A stretch of DNA of 64,000 bases, taken from contig NZ_JAUXSP010000018.1 of NCBI RefSeq assembly GCF_030679875.1, positions 121,199-185,198 of the forward strand. The letters are read 5' to 3'. Under the pieces are notes generated by a model. That model was given only the letters and a program-made list of their open reading frames with translations. It was not told the DNA's origin and made no database searches. Each line of letters starts with the position of its first letter. Position 1 is the stretch's first letter. Shown here piece after piece: positions 1 to 9,811 of the stretch. This DNA is from Phenylobacterium sp. GTDB lineage: Bacteria > Pseudomonadota > Alphaproteobacteria > Caulobacterales > Caulobacteraceae. The translations under genes and the position numbers were made by a program.

Positions 1-522
1 TTGGGGCTGGCCATCCACGAGAGACACGGCCAGCTGGATATCCTGGTCCACGCCGCCGCCATCCTGGGGGGGCTGAGCCCTGTGTCACACATTGATCCGC
101 CGGCCTGGGACAAGGCTGTGGCGGTCAATCTGACGGCCACCTATCGCCTGCTGCGCAGCACTGAGCGACTGCTGAAAGCCGCCCCGGCCGGACGGGCCCT
201 GATCTTCACCAGCGGCCGCGTGGCCCGTCCCAAGGCCTTCTGGGGGGCCTATGGCGCCACCAAGGCCGCCACCGACCATCTGGTGCGCACCTGGGCCGAC
301 GAGCTTGAGAACACCAGCGTGCGCGCCGCCCTGATCGATCCGGGCGCCATGCGCACCAAGATGCGCGCCGAGGCGATGCCCGGCGAGGATCCGGACACCC
401 TGCCCGATCCCGCTGAGATCGGGCCGATGATCGTCGAGCTGGCGAGCGCCGAGCTTGGTCCGCCCGATACGCCGATCAGCTTCGCCGCGTGGAAGGCCGC
501 GCAGGCGTCTTCCGCCCACTGA
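1..522 (+). CDS. SDR family oxidoreductase (5' end outside window)
   Basis: ORF with SDR features (YGATKAATDHLVRTWADEL, IDPGAMRTKMR). Confidence 0.85.
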   Translation: MGLAIHERHGQLDILVHAAAILGGLSPVSHIDPPAWDKAVAVNLTATYRLLRSTERLLKAAPAGRALIFTSGRVARPKAFWGAYGATKAATDHLVRTWADELENTSVRAALIDPGAMRTKMRAEAMPGEDPDTLPDPAEIGPMIVELASAELGPPDTPISFAAWKAAQASSAH

Positions 523-2041
523 CCGGTCGAGCGCGGGTGGGCCTGGCCTTGGCGCCGCCGAAGCCAGACGACTTGGCCGCACGCGCCGGCTTGCCCGTCT
601 TGAGCGTCTTTCCGGCCTTGGCGCCCGCGGGCTTCTTCGATCCCGGCTTGGCGGAGGAGGACTTCATCTTTCGCGGCGCGGTGCGTGAGGGCCCCGGCGA
701 ACGGGACTCGCCCTCGGCATAGGGGTTCGCCCCGGACCTCACGGTCAGTCGCACCGGCACGCCGGGCAGGTCGAAGCTCTCGCGGATCGAGTGGATCAGA
801 TAGCGGCGGTAGCTATCGGGCAAGGTGCTGGCCCGGCTGGCGAACAACACAAAGGTCGGGGGACGGGCCTTGGTCTGGGTGATGTATTTCGGGCGAACAC
901 GACGGCCATTGACCGCCGGCGGCGGGTGGCGTTGCACCGCCATGGCCAGCCAGTCGTTCAGGTCGCGGGTCTTGACCTTGGTCGACCAGTCGTCATGGGC
1001 CTTGAACACAGCCGGCATCAGGCGGTCGAGGTTGCGGCCGGTTTCCGCCGAAAGGGCGATCATCGGCGCTCCGCGGACCTGGGGCAGCTTGCGGGAAACC
1101 TCCTCCTCCAGTTCCTTCAGACGGATCTGCGGATCTTCCACCAGGTCCCACTTGGCCAGGACGAAGACCAGGGCGCGACCTTCCCGCTCCACCAGATCGG
1201 CGATCTGCAGATCCTGGATCTCCAGGGGATGGGTGGCGTCCATGACCAGAAGCACCACCTCGGCGAAGGTGATGGCCCGGATCGTGTCCTGCGTCGACAG
1301 GCGTTCCAGCTTCTCCTGAACCTTGGCCTTGCGGCGAAGCCCCGCTGTGTCCACCAGCCGGATCGCCCGGTCATCCCAGGTCCAGTCGACGGGAATAGAG
1401 TCGCGGGTGATCCCGGCTTCCGGTCCGGTCAGCAGCCGGTCCTCGCCGATCAGCCGGTTGACGAGGGTGGACTTGCCCGCGTTGGGGCGACCGACAATGG
1501 CCAGCTGAACGGGTTTGATCCCGCCCTCATCCTCATCCTCTCCGGCCTCGGGAAACAGACGAACCACCTCGGCATAGAGGTCAGCCATGCCTTCACCATG
1601 CTCGGCCGACACCGGAACCGGTTCGCCAAATCCCAGGCGGAAGGCGTCCATGGTCCCGGCGTCGCCCTGGCGGCCCTCGGCCTTATTGGCCAGGAGTACG
1701 ACGGGCTTGCTGGACTTGCGCAGCAGTTCGCCAAAGACCTCATCCATCGGGGCGACCCCCTCACGGGAATCCATCACGAACAGGATCAGATCGGCTTCAT
1801 CGATGGCGAGCTCGGTCTGCTGGCGCATCCGCGCCTCCAGGCTCTCGTCAGTGACGTCCTCGAAGCCGGCGGTGTCGATCAGCTCCAGATCGACATCCCC
1901 CAGGCGACCAGAGGCGAACTTGCGGTCGCGGGTCACCCCGGGCAGGTCGTCGACAATGGCGAGCTTTCGCCCGGCAAGCCGGTTGAATAGGGTCGACTTG
2001 CCGACGTTCGGACGGCCGACGATGGCGATTTTGAGTGGCAT
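476..2041 (-). CDS. der: Ribosome-associated GTPase Der (EngA)
   Basis: Two tandem GTPase domains (GRPNVGKSTLFNRL and GRPNAGKSTLVNRL), KH-like C-terminal domain, basic C-terminal tail. Confidence 0.97.
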   Translation of the reverse strand: MPLKIAIVGRPNVGKSTLFNRLAGRKLAIVDDLPGVTRDRKFASGRLGDVDLELIDTAGFEDVTDESLEARMRQQTELAIDEADLILFVMDSREGVAPMDEVFGELLRKSSKPVVLLANKAEGRQGDAGTMDAFRLGFGEPVPVSAEHGEGMADLYAEVVRLFPEAGEDEDEGGIKPVQLAIVGRPNAGKSTLVNRLIGEDRLLTGPEAGITRDSIPVDWTWDDRAIRLVDTAGLRRKAKVQEKLERLSTQDTIRAITFAEVVLLVMDATHPLEIQDLQIADLVEREGRALVFVLAKWDLVEDPQIRLKELEEEVSRKLPQVRGAPMIALSAETGRNLDRLMPAVFKAHDDWSTKVKTRDLNDWLAMAVQRHPPPAVNGRRVRPKYITQTKARPPTFVLFASRASTLPDSYRRYLIHSIRESFDLPGVPVRLTVRSGANPYAEGESRSPGPSRTAPRKMKSSSAKPGSKKPAGAKAGKTLKTGKPARAAKSSGFGGAKARPTRARPVSGRKTPARPSTRRS

Positions 2042-2178
2042 AGGCGCCCCCTGGCGCGCTGGAACAGAAGCTGGTCTCCATAGACCAGATTTCGCTCAAG
2101 ATGGTGCGAATCCACGCTCCAGGCGCGGCAGAAAGACGCTTAGACGCCCCTACGGGCTGCGCCGACGGCCCTGGAGGC

Positions 2179-3564
2179 CTAGCGCAGGGCGATCAATTGA
2201 GCGGAATCGGTGGCGACATAGACCATGCCGTCCACCGCGATCGGTTCCAGGAGAACCGGCGAGCCCAGGTTGAGCTTGCGTTCCACAGCGCCCGTCTTGG
2301 GGTTCAGCACAGCCATTTCGCCGGTGGTCGAGGCCACGATCAGCTTGTTGGAAGCCAACAGGGGACCCGTCCAAATCGGCTTGGCCCCAGGCCGGGCGCC
2401 GATGCCAAAGACTCCGCCCACCTTCTTGGGCTCCACGCCCTCATTGAGGTCGCGGATCCAGTAGACCTGCCCGCTCTCGCGGGAGATGCACATCACCTCT
2501 CCAGCCTTGGACACCACATAGACGACGTCGCCTGCGGGCCAGGGCGTGGAGGTCGCCGTGACCGGCAGGGTCCAACGCGGCGCGCCGGTGCGGAGGTCCA
2601 CGGCGGCGAAGGCGCCCGCATGGCTGACCGCATAGACGTCCCCGCGATAGATCACCGGCCGCCCTGAAATGTCGCGAATTTCCGACAAGGCGTTGGTGCG
2701 GCTACCCCGGGATAGGCCCTCGTTCCACAGGTCATTGCCGTTGCCCGCGCGCAGGGCGACCAGTTCGCCGGAGCTGAACGCGGCGATCACGGTGTCGCCA
2801 GAGACAGCCGGACTGGAGGACCCGAGGATGCGCGCAGGCTCGCTCAGAGCCTGGTATGTCCAGCTGGGCGCCCCGGTTGCTGTCTCAAAGGTCAGCAGGG
2901 TGTTGTCGATGGTCACGGCCATGACCCGGCCCGCGGTCACTGTCGGGGCCGAGCGGATCGGCTGCTCGGTCGTCCGCCGCCACTCCTCGGCTCCGGTCGC
3001 CGCGTCGAGGCGAGCGACAAAGCGGTAGCCCGAGGCGACGTAGAGCTTGCCATCTGCATAGGCCAGACCGCCACCAAAACCCTCTCGTTCGGCGCGGCGA
3101 GGGGGCTCAAGGTCGACGCTCCAGACCGTCTGGCCCGTCTTAAGTTCAATGGCGGAGACCTTGGCCGATCCATCCATCACATAGATACGGCCGTCCGCCG
3201 CCACGGGGGGGGCGGTCACATGATGGCCACGCCCCGATCCCTCGCCGAAGTTGCGGCGCCAGGCGATATCGAAGTTGACCGGCGCCTCAATGTGCTCCGG
3301 CGCCTGCTCGCCCACGCCACCCGGCAGGGGCCAGGCTGTGCGGGCATAGGGAGTCGGCAGGAAGAAGTCGGCGCCGCGAAGCGTTTCGGAGGGCTCGATC
3401 GTACCGTCAAAGGCGATGACCGAAATCCGCTCGCCGCCGCTCGCAATCTCCTGCGGGCCGTCGTCCTGGTCGAAGGGATTGAGGCGGTTGATCGTCGAGC
3501 AGCCGGACATCGCAACGGCGCTGACCAGCAGAACGGCGACCATCGAAGGGCGGGAGAGGATCAT
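2179..3564 (-). CDS. bamB: Outer membrane assembly lipoprotein BamB-like (PQQ beta-propeller)
   Basis: Lipobox AMSGC, repeated PQQ-type blades (GQTVWSVDL, GAEEWRR, GAPRWTLPV); next to der as in the yfgM-bamB-der order of E. coli. Confidence 0.88.
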   Translation of the reverse strand: MILSRPSMVAVLLVSAVAMSGCSTINRLNPFDQDDGPQEIASGGERISVIAFDGTIEPSETLRGADFFLPTPYARTAWPLPGGVGEQAPEHIEAPVNFDIAWRRNFGEGSGRGHHVTAPPVAADGRIYVMDGSAKVSAIELKTGQTVWSVDLEPPRRAEREGFGGGLAYADGKLYVASGYRFVARLDAATGAEEWRRTTEQPIRSAPTVTAGRVMAVTIDNTLLTFETATGAPSWTYQALSEPARILGSSSPAVSGDTVIAAFSSGELVALRAGNGNDLWNEGLSRGSRTNALSEIRDISGRPVIYRGDVYAVSHAGAFAAVDLRTGAPRWTLPVTATSTPWPAGDVVYVVSKAGEVMCISRESGQVYWIRDLNEGVEPKKVGGVFGIGARPGAKPIWTGPLLASNKLIVASTTGEMAVLNPKTGAVERKLNLGSPVLLEPIAVDGMVYVATDSAQLIALR

Positions 3565-4316
3565 TGCGCGGTCGAACCTTGCTGCAGCGGAGCCTCGGCA
3601 GAGGCCGCATCGTCGGAAGCGGGCGGGGGAAGCGCGAGCGAGGCCTTAACCGCGTCAGGCAGGGCCTTGGCCGTCCCGGAGTCAATCATGGCCCGAGCGG
3701 CCTGGGCGCGCTGCCGGGCCATTTCAGAAACCCCGGGCATGAGGGCGAGCACGCCAAAATCCGCACGGGCCTCATCCATTTCGCCCCCCATCAGCTTGGC
3801 GAAGGCCAGAGCCTCGAGGGCCAGCGCGCGATAGGGACGCCCGTCCTCGGTCAACGGCTCAAGCCTTGTCTTCAATTCCGACAGCGGGGCGGTATCGAGC
3901 ACCGCGAAGGCGGATTTGAGGCGGGCGGCGTCACCCAGTATCGGGTCCGGGGCCTTGGCGGCGGCCTCATCGAACAGCTTTACGGCGGCATCAACGTCGC
4001 CGTCGTTCACCTTGAGCCCGGCCTGCTGCATCAGGGCCAGGGCGGCGTAACCGTCCGGTCCATTCTCGGCGACCTCGGCGAAGCGTTGCTCGGCCTTGTT
4101 CATGTCGCCGGCGCCAAAGGCCTCAACGCCTTCGGCATAGGCCTGGGACGCATCGCCCATGGCTCGGCTCTGCCAGGCGTTCCAGCCCCAGAGCCCCAAG
4201 CCCAGCGCCAGGATCAAGGCGAGCCCGCCCAACACCCAAGGCAGGGCGCGCAGGGCGAGCGTCTTGTAGCGGTCGGTGCGAAGTTGCTCCTCGACCTCTT
4301 CAAAAACGTCAGTCAC
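3561..4316 (-). CDS. YfgM-like/tetratricopeptide membrane protein
   Basis: N-terminal cytosolic segment, single TM, TPR-like repeats; 4 bp overlap with bamB. Confidence 0.78.
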   Translation of the reverse strand: MTDVFEEVEEQLRTDRYKTLALRALPWVLGGLALILALGLGLWGWNAWQSRAMGDASQAYAEGVEAFGAGDMNKAEQRFAEVAENGPDGYAALALMQQAGLKVNDGDVDAAVKLFDEAAAKAPDPILGDAARLKSAFAVLDTAPLSELKTRLEPLTEDGRPYRALALEALAFAKLMGGEMDEARADFGVLALMPGVSEMARQRAQAARAMIDSGTAKALPDAVKASLALPPPASDDAASAEAPLQQGSTAQ

Positions 4317-4428
4317 GAATTGGAATCCCTGCGCTCAGGCGACAAAATCAGAGGCGGCGAACCTATAGTGCAAGCGGGCGCGCCGCAACGCCGCCTGACT
4401 GTCCGGTCGTAGGCCCATTGGTGAGAGG

Positions 4429-5232
4429 CTAGCCCGCCTTGGGAAAGTAAATCTCCGCCGGCCCGGGGAAACGCCGGGCCTGAACGTCGGCGGCATAGGC
4501 CTGGACCGCACCGAGGATCTCGCTGCGCAGGTCGGCATAGCGACGCACGAACTTGGGCGTCCAGTCGAACAGGCCGAGCATGTCGTCGGTGACCAGAATC
4601 TGCCCGTCGCAGCCGGCTGAGGCCCCGATCCCGATGGTGGGCACATCGACGGCCCGGGTGATTTCCTGGGCCAGCCCCTCGGCCACCCCTTCGATCACCA
4701 GCGCGAAGGCCCCCGCCGCCGCGGTGGCGCGGGCCTCGTCCAGAATCTTGGCGCGCTCCGCCTCGCCGCGCCCCTTGGCGCGAAACCCGCCGTCCACCAG
4801 CACGGCTTGGGGGCGCAGGCCCACATGGCCCATGACCGGCACCCCACGTTTCACCAGATAGTCGATCGTGTCGGCCACCGTGGGACCAGACTCCACCTTC
4901 ACCGCCTGGGCGCCGGTTTCCTTCATCAGGCGCGCCGCATTGGCATAGGCCTGCTCAGCCGAGCCCTCATAGGAGCCAAAGGGCATGTCGACGACCACCA
5001 TGGCCCGGCGGGAGCCGCGCATGACGGCCTGACCATGCAGGATCATCATCTCCAGGGTGACACCCACGGTGTTGGGCAGACCGTGGATCACCATGCCGAC
5101 GGAGTCCCCGACCAGCAGCAGGTCACAGGCCTCGTCCAGCAGTTCGGCCATGGGCGCGGTATAGGCGGTAAGACAGACGATCGGCGTCTTGCCCTTCCGT
5201 CCGGTGATGTCGGGCGCTGCTAGGCGTCGCAC
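4429..5232 (-). CDS. panB: 3-methyl-2-oxobutanoate hydroxymethyltransferase
   Basis: Motifs [66 protein letters not shown]. Confidence 0.97.
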   Translation of the reverse strand: MRRLAAPDITGRKGKTPIVCLTAYTAPMAELLDEACDLLLVGDSVGMVIHGLPNTVGVTLEMMILHGQAVMRGSRRAMVVVDMPFGSYEGSAEQAYANAARLMKETGAQAVKVESGPTVADTIDYLVKRGVPVMGHVGLRPQAVLVDGGFRAKGRGEAERAKILDEARATAAAGAFALVIEGVAEGLAQEITRAVDVPTIGIGASAGCDGQILVTDDMLGLFDWTPKFVRRYADLRSEILGAVQAYAADVQARRFPGPAEIYFPKAG

Positions 5233-5258
5233 CGTCTCCTGGCGTTGAGCGGACAGGG

Positions 5259-5639
5259 TCAGAACTCCTCAATAATGCGGGTCAGGACGAGACCCATGGC
5301 GACGACAGCCAACCCAGCCACCAGCCAGATGGCCTCGATCCCCGCCGGGCCATTTAGCAACCACTCGGCCTGGGGGGCGATCTGACGGACGCCGCTGGTC
5401 AGGACCTGTACGGATTCGCTCGAGGCGGCCTCGGCGCGGGAAAACAGGTTGAACATAATCAGCTGACTGGCGCCGATCACGCCGCCCACAAGGCCCGCAG
5501 CGCCAATCAGAACCCGGCGCGCCGCCCAGCCGCGGTCCAAACGTCTTTGAACGCGTTCGGCGAAGGCTTCGGCGTCGGAGGACTCCGGCGCGCGGGCGAA
5601 CAGCCGCTCAAGCGTGCGTTCGACCTCCATCTCAGCCAT
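5259..5639 (-). CDS. Small membrane protein, putative anti-sigma factor
   Basis: Start ([13 protein letters not shown]) overlaps the sigma factor stop by 8 bp; two predicted TM segments. Confidence 0.55.
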   Translation of the reverse strand: MAEMEVERTLERLFARAPESSDAEAFAERVQRRLDRGWAARRVLIGAAGLVGGVIGASQLIMFNLFSRAEAASSESVQVLTSGVRQIAPQAEWLLNGPAGIEAIWLVAGLAVVAMGLVLTRIIEEF

Positions 5640-6210
5640 TGCCACGCCGTCCCTCCATTGTATCGCCGTCGGGCGCCAGCCGGGCCCTGAGCTTATCCAG
5701 ACCACGTTTGACATGCGATTTGACCGTTCCAAGCGGCAGGTTCAAGGCCTCCGCCGCCTCGGCGTGTGACAGCCCCGCCCCATAGCAGAGACTGACGCAC
5801 AGCCGCTCAGCCTCTCCGAGGCCCTTGAGCGCCTCGTCCAGGTCCATCCGTCGGCCTGGATCCTCAGGCGGGGATTCATCCAGGAGATCTGCCGCCTCAA
5901 GCCGGGACCTGTATTTCTTATCTTTCTGAATCCGGCGCACGCAGGCCCGCGCGGCGATCTTCTTGACCCAGCCGCCAAAGGTCCCCTCGCCCCGGAATTC
6001 GGCGATGGATTCGAAAGCCGAGATGAAGGCGTCCTGCGCCAGATCATCGGTTTCGGTCGCGCTGATCCCCATTCGTCGCAGCAGCGCCCTGACTGCGGAC
6101 CCGTGCCGTCGCACAAGTTCGCCAAAGGCCTGGCGGTCGCCGGACGCGGCCAGGCTGGCCAGTTCGACGTCGTGCAGACTTGAGAGTCGGTGTCGTTCGG
6201 CCCGCGACAT
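5632..6210 (-). CDS. ECF RNA polymerase sigma factor
   Basis: Sigma70 region 2 (TDDLAQDAFISAFESIAEFRGEGTFGGWVKKIA) and region 4 (LCVSLCYGAGLSHAEAAEALNLPLGTVKSHVKRG). Confidence 0.92.
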   Translation of the reverse strand: MSRAERHRLSSLHDVELASLAASGDRQAFGELVRRHGSAVRALLRRMGISATETDDLAQDAFISAFESIAEFRGEGTFGGWVKKIAARACVRRIQKDKKYRSRLEAADLLDESPPEDPGRRMDLDEALKGLGEAERLCVSLCYGAGLSHAEAAEALNLPLGTVKSHVKRGLDKLRARLAPDGDTMEGRRGNG

Positions 6211-6232
6211 GGCTGTGCCCCGCCGCGCGCGA

Positions 6233-6637
6233 TCAGGACCTGTCCCGGCCGATGAAGGACATCAGGATGAAAGCCAGCCCGATGAAGCCTGGAAAGGCGG
6301 AGATGCCGAGGAAGATATAGGTTGCGTCGGGCTCCTCGAACCCCAGCGCATAGCCGAAGGCGGCCAGGCCGACGGCCACCCCGACCCAGATGATGCCCGT
6401 CCGCAGATCACGCGCCGGCGAGGCCTTGGGCTTGATCTTCACGTCATGGGTGAGCGCCTGGATCAGCTCCGGCGGCAATTGCTGCCCCTGCTCGTAGGCG
6501 GCCTGGATCGTCTTGTGGAGCGCGGCGCGTTCCTTGGCCTTGAGGTAACGGGGCACGACAACGATGGCGACAATCGCGCTGAACACGATCGCGGTTGTGA
6601 AGACGCTCGAGATAATGCCGGCGATGGCGACGTCCAT
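6233..6637 (-). CDS. Small membrane protein (DUF6249-like)
   Basis: From MDVAIAGIISSVFTTAIVF; three hydrophobic segments; the ORF as called extends implausibly upstream. Confidence 0.6.
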   Translation of the reverse strand: MDVAIAGIISSVFTTAIVFSAIVAIVVVPRYLKAKERAALHKTIQAAYEQGQQLPPELIQALTHDVKIKPKASPARDLRTGIIWVGVAVGLAAFGYALGFEEPDATYIFLGISAFPGFIGLAFILMSFIGRDRS

Positions 6638-7109
6638 GGGAGATTTCCTATCTAGGCGCGGTCGGGCGCTTCTGACCCGTTCACACCATAAGAGGCGCGC
6701 GCCGTCCCCGACAGATGCAAGCGCCACCATGAAATCTTGGTCATGATTGGGCGTCCAACCTCCAGCCAGTAAGCCTTCGCCAGCGCGCAGCACCCTGCGC
6801 GTTCTGAACGGTGACGCACTGGCGGCGCATAAAAAACCATCATCGCAGTCTCGGGGGGGCGATTCCCCACCCCCGCATCAACCGCAGCGTTTACAGCGCC
6901 GGTTTTCTATGTCGTGCTCCAGATTACTGATGGTTATCGAAGCAAATATCCCATTTTGGTTGGAATCTCTGCGCGCTAATCCGCAACACAAGCAGGGGTT
7001 CATTCCGATGTGGCGGAATTCGACGACCAGTTGAAGGCTCTATTGAGGGGCGGCGCCGGCGCTGAGCCCGGCTTACAGGCCGCCGTGAAAACACTTGGGG
7101 GACGACCAT

Positions 7110-8705
7110 ATGGCAGCTAGCCGCACCAGATCCTTGACCGCCATCCTGCTCGCGACCGCGCTCTACCTGCCGGGGCAGGCGGCGCAGGCGGCGGCTCCGC
7201 CGGAGATGAAGGCGGCGGCGTCTGAGGGGGTCAAGAGCCGGGCCAAGCTGGCCCAGGAGATGGTCGATTCGATCTACAGCTTCGCTGAGCCAGGCTTCCA
7301 GGAATTCCGCACCTCGGAGTACGTGACCAAGATTCTCGAGGAGAACGGCTTCAAGATCGAGCGCGGCGTCGCCGGTATCCCCACCGCCTGGACGGCGACC
7401 TGGGGCTCGGGCGGACCGAAGATCGGCCTCGGCAGCGATATCGACGCCCTGCTGGCCCTGTCTCAGGTGCCAGGCTCACCAGAACTGAAGCCGCAGGTCC
7501 CGGGCGCTCCTGGCCATGGGGAAGGACACAACTCCGGCATGCCGATGATGGTGGTCGCCGCCCTGGCCGCCAAGGACATCATGCAGGCCAACAACCTGCC
7601 CGGCACCCTGATGATCTGGCCGGGCGTCGCCGAGGAACTGCTGGCGACCAAGGCCTTCTATGTGCGCGAAGGCCTCTTCGACGACGTCGACGTCAACATC
7701 TTCAGCCATGTCAGCCGCGACTTCTCCACCGGATGGGGTCCGGCCGGCAATAACGGCATGGTGTCGGTAGAGTACACCTTCCACGGCAAGACCTCCCACG
7801 CCGCCGGCGCGCCTTGGGCCGGGCGCAGCGCCCTGGACGGCGTCGAGCTGATGAACACCGCCTGGAACATGCGGCGCGAGCATCTGCCGGTCACCCAGCG
7901 CTCGCACTATGTGATCACCAATGGCGGCGGCCAGCCCAACATCGTGCCGGGCGAAGCCAGCGTCTGGTATTATTTCCGCGAGCAGAATTTCGAGACCATC
8001 CGCGGCCTCTATGAGATCGGCAACCGGATCTCCGAGGCCGCCGCCATGGCCACAGACACCCGGGTAGAGCGGCGGGTCCTGGGCTATGCGGCCCCCAACT
8101 ATGGCAACAAGCCCCTGGCCGAGGCGGCCTACGCCAACATCAAGACCGTCGGCATGCCGCAATGGAGCGCAGCCGACCAGGCCTTCGCCCGGGCCACCCA
8201 GGACGCCAATCACCTGAAAGTGGAGCCCCTGGCCACGGAGGTCGCCGAACTGTCGACGCCGGATTCCCGAGGCATCTCCATGGGCGGGGGATCGGATGAC
8301 ATCGGCGACATCATGTGGACCGTGCCGACCATCACGATCCGCTATCCGTCCAACATCCCCAACACTATTGGCCACCATGTGACCGCCGCCATCGGCATGG
8401 CCACCCCGATCGCCCACAAGGGCGTGGTCGTCGGCGCAGAGGCCCTGGCCATGACCATCCTGGACCTGGTGACCACGCCGAGCCTGGTCGCCGAGGCCAA
8501 AGACTACTTCCAGAATGTCCAGCTTAAGGACCAAAAGTACGACCCCGTACTGGCGGACACTGACAAGCCGGCCATCCACCTGAACGAAGACATCATGGCT
8601 CGCATGCGACCCAAGATGGAGCCGCTCTACTACGACCCCAGCAAGTACAATAGCTACCTTGAACAACTTGGGATCGCCTACCCCAATCCTCCGGCGAAGA
8701 AGTAA
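7110..8705 (+). CDS. Secreted M20-family amidohydrolase/peptidase (AbgB-like)
   Basis: Signal peptide, then YSFAEPGFQEFRTSEY, GLGSDIDALL, GHGEGHNSG, HGKTSHAAGAPWAGRSALDG. Confidence 0.88.
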   Translation: MAASRTRSLTAILLATALYLPGQAAQAAAPPEMKAAASEGVKSRAKLAQEMVDSIYSFAEPGFQEFRTSEYVTKILEENGFKIERGVAGIPTAWTATWGSGGPKIGLGSDIDALLALSQVPGSPELKPQVPGAPGHGEGHNSGMPMMVVAALAAKDIMQANNLPGTLMIWPGVAEELLATKAFYVREGLFDDVDVNIFSHVSRDFSTGWGPAGNNGMVSVEYTFHGKTSHAAGAPWAGRSALDGVELMNTAWNMRREHLPVTQRSHYVITNGGGQPNIVPGEASVWYYFREQNFETIRGLYEIGNRISEAAAMATDTRVERRVLGYAAPNYGNKPLAEAAYANIKTVGMPQWSAADQAFARATQDANHLKVEPLATEVAELSTPDSRGISMGGGSDDIGDIMWTVPTITIRYPSNIPNTIGHHVTAAIGMATPIAHKGVVVGAEALAMTILDLVTTPSLVAEAKDYFQNVQLKDQKYDPVLADTDKPAIHLNEDIMARMRPKMEPLYYDPSKYNSYLEQLGIAYPNPPAKK

Positions 8706-8792
8706 TCCCAAGGCGGCGTCCCGCGTTATCCCCTTGGCGCGGGACGCCGAGACTACCGGCCCAGGATCTGAATGCTCAGACGAGCTGGCCGC

Positions 8793-9296
8793 CTAGCGGC
8801 CCTCGGTGCGGTCCTGGAAGACGATGGGCGGAGTCGAGCGCCGCGCCACCTCCCGGATGACGAAGCTACTGCGGATCCGGGACACATGGGGGAGCATCGA
8901 GAGCTCCCGCCGATAGACCCGATCATAGTCCTCGAAAGACTCCACATTCAGCATGATTAGGAAATCGGTATCTCCGGAAACAAAGCCGCAATAGGATACC
9001 GAAGGACACTTCACCACCTCACGCTCGAATTCATTCAGCGCCCGTTCGGCCTGAGAACTCAGCTCAATGGCAACGAACACAACGATACCGAACCCCAACA
9101 TCGGCATGTTCAGGTCGGCTGAATAGCTCAGCACCGCCCCGCGTTCCTCAAGGATTTTTCGGCGGCGCGCCACCGCTGTGCTGGAGAGGTTGATCTTCTC
9201 CCCGAGCCAGACATCAGACGCCCGTCCGTCGACCGACAGCTCCCTTAGGATTTGGAAGTCGATAGCGTCCAAGCCATCGTGTTCGAATTTCGACAT
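8793..9296 (-). CDS. Lrp/AsnC family transcriptional regulator
   Basis: LDAIDFQILRELSVDGRASDVWLGEKINLSSTAVARRRKILEERG HTH and RAM-type C-terminal domain. Confidence 0.9.
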   Translation of the reverse strand: MSKFEHDGLDAIDFQILRELSVDGRASDVWLGEKINLSSTAVARRRKILEERGAVLSYSADLNMPMLGFGIVVFVAIELSSQAERALNEFEREVVKCPSVSYCGFVSGDTDFLIMLNVESFEDYDRVYRRELSMLPHVSRIRSSFVIREVARRSTPPIVFQDRTEGR

Positions 9297-9811
9297 GTAA
9301 TTCCTGTTTCACTGCGCAATTCGAGAGCAGAAAGACGATTTACGCACAATTGGGCCATCTAACCAGACGGACGAGCAGCAATTCAAACTATTCTGTCCTT
9401 GCTGAGTTGGCGACCAGCGGTTGCAGCAGGGTGGCGCAACTAAGGTCGTTAGCAACTGACGCATTGGAACAAATATAACCGGGGGTAGTCTCCATGTGTG
9501 TCCGATTGAATGATTTATCCTGGCCTAACCGACCCTTGAGGTCGAGTCTGGCCGGCGGCGGTCCCGCCTGGCGCGGCAGTCCCTGACGCGCTCTGACCCA
9601 CGCTGGCGAGAATAGTCAGCCAGGGGCCACCACGACGGCCCGGCGCATCCAGGATCGCCTCCCCGATCCCTCGCGTCGCCGAAGCCTCGCTCCGAACATC
9701 GCTGCAAGGGGCCTCTTCAGCCCCAGGTCAACGCGCGCCTCTGGAGGGCGCGTGTGATGGCTCCTCACGCCTCAGGCGTCGCGAGCCCTTCAAGAAAAGT
9801 CGAGAACCGCC

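Noticed and set aside
7476-8711. 411-aa minus-strand ORF
   Set aside because: Antisense shadow of the M20 amidohydrolase.
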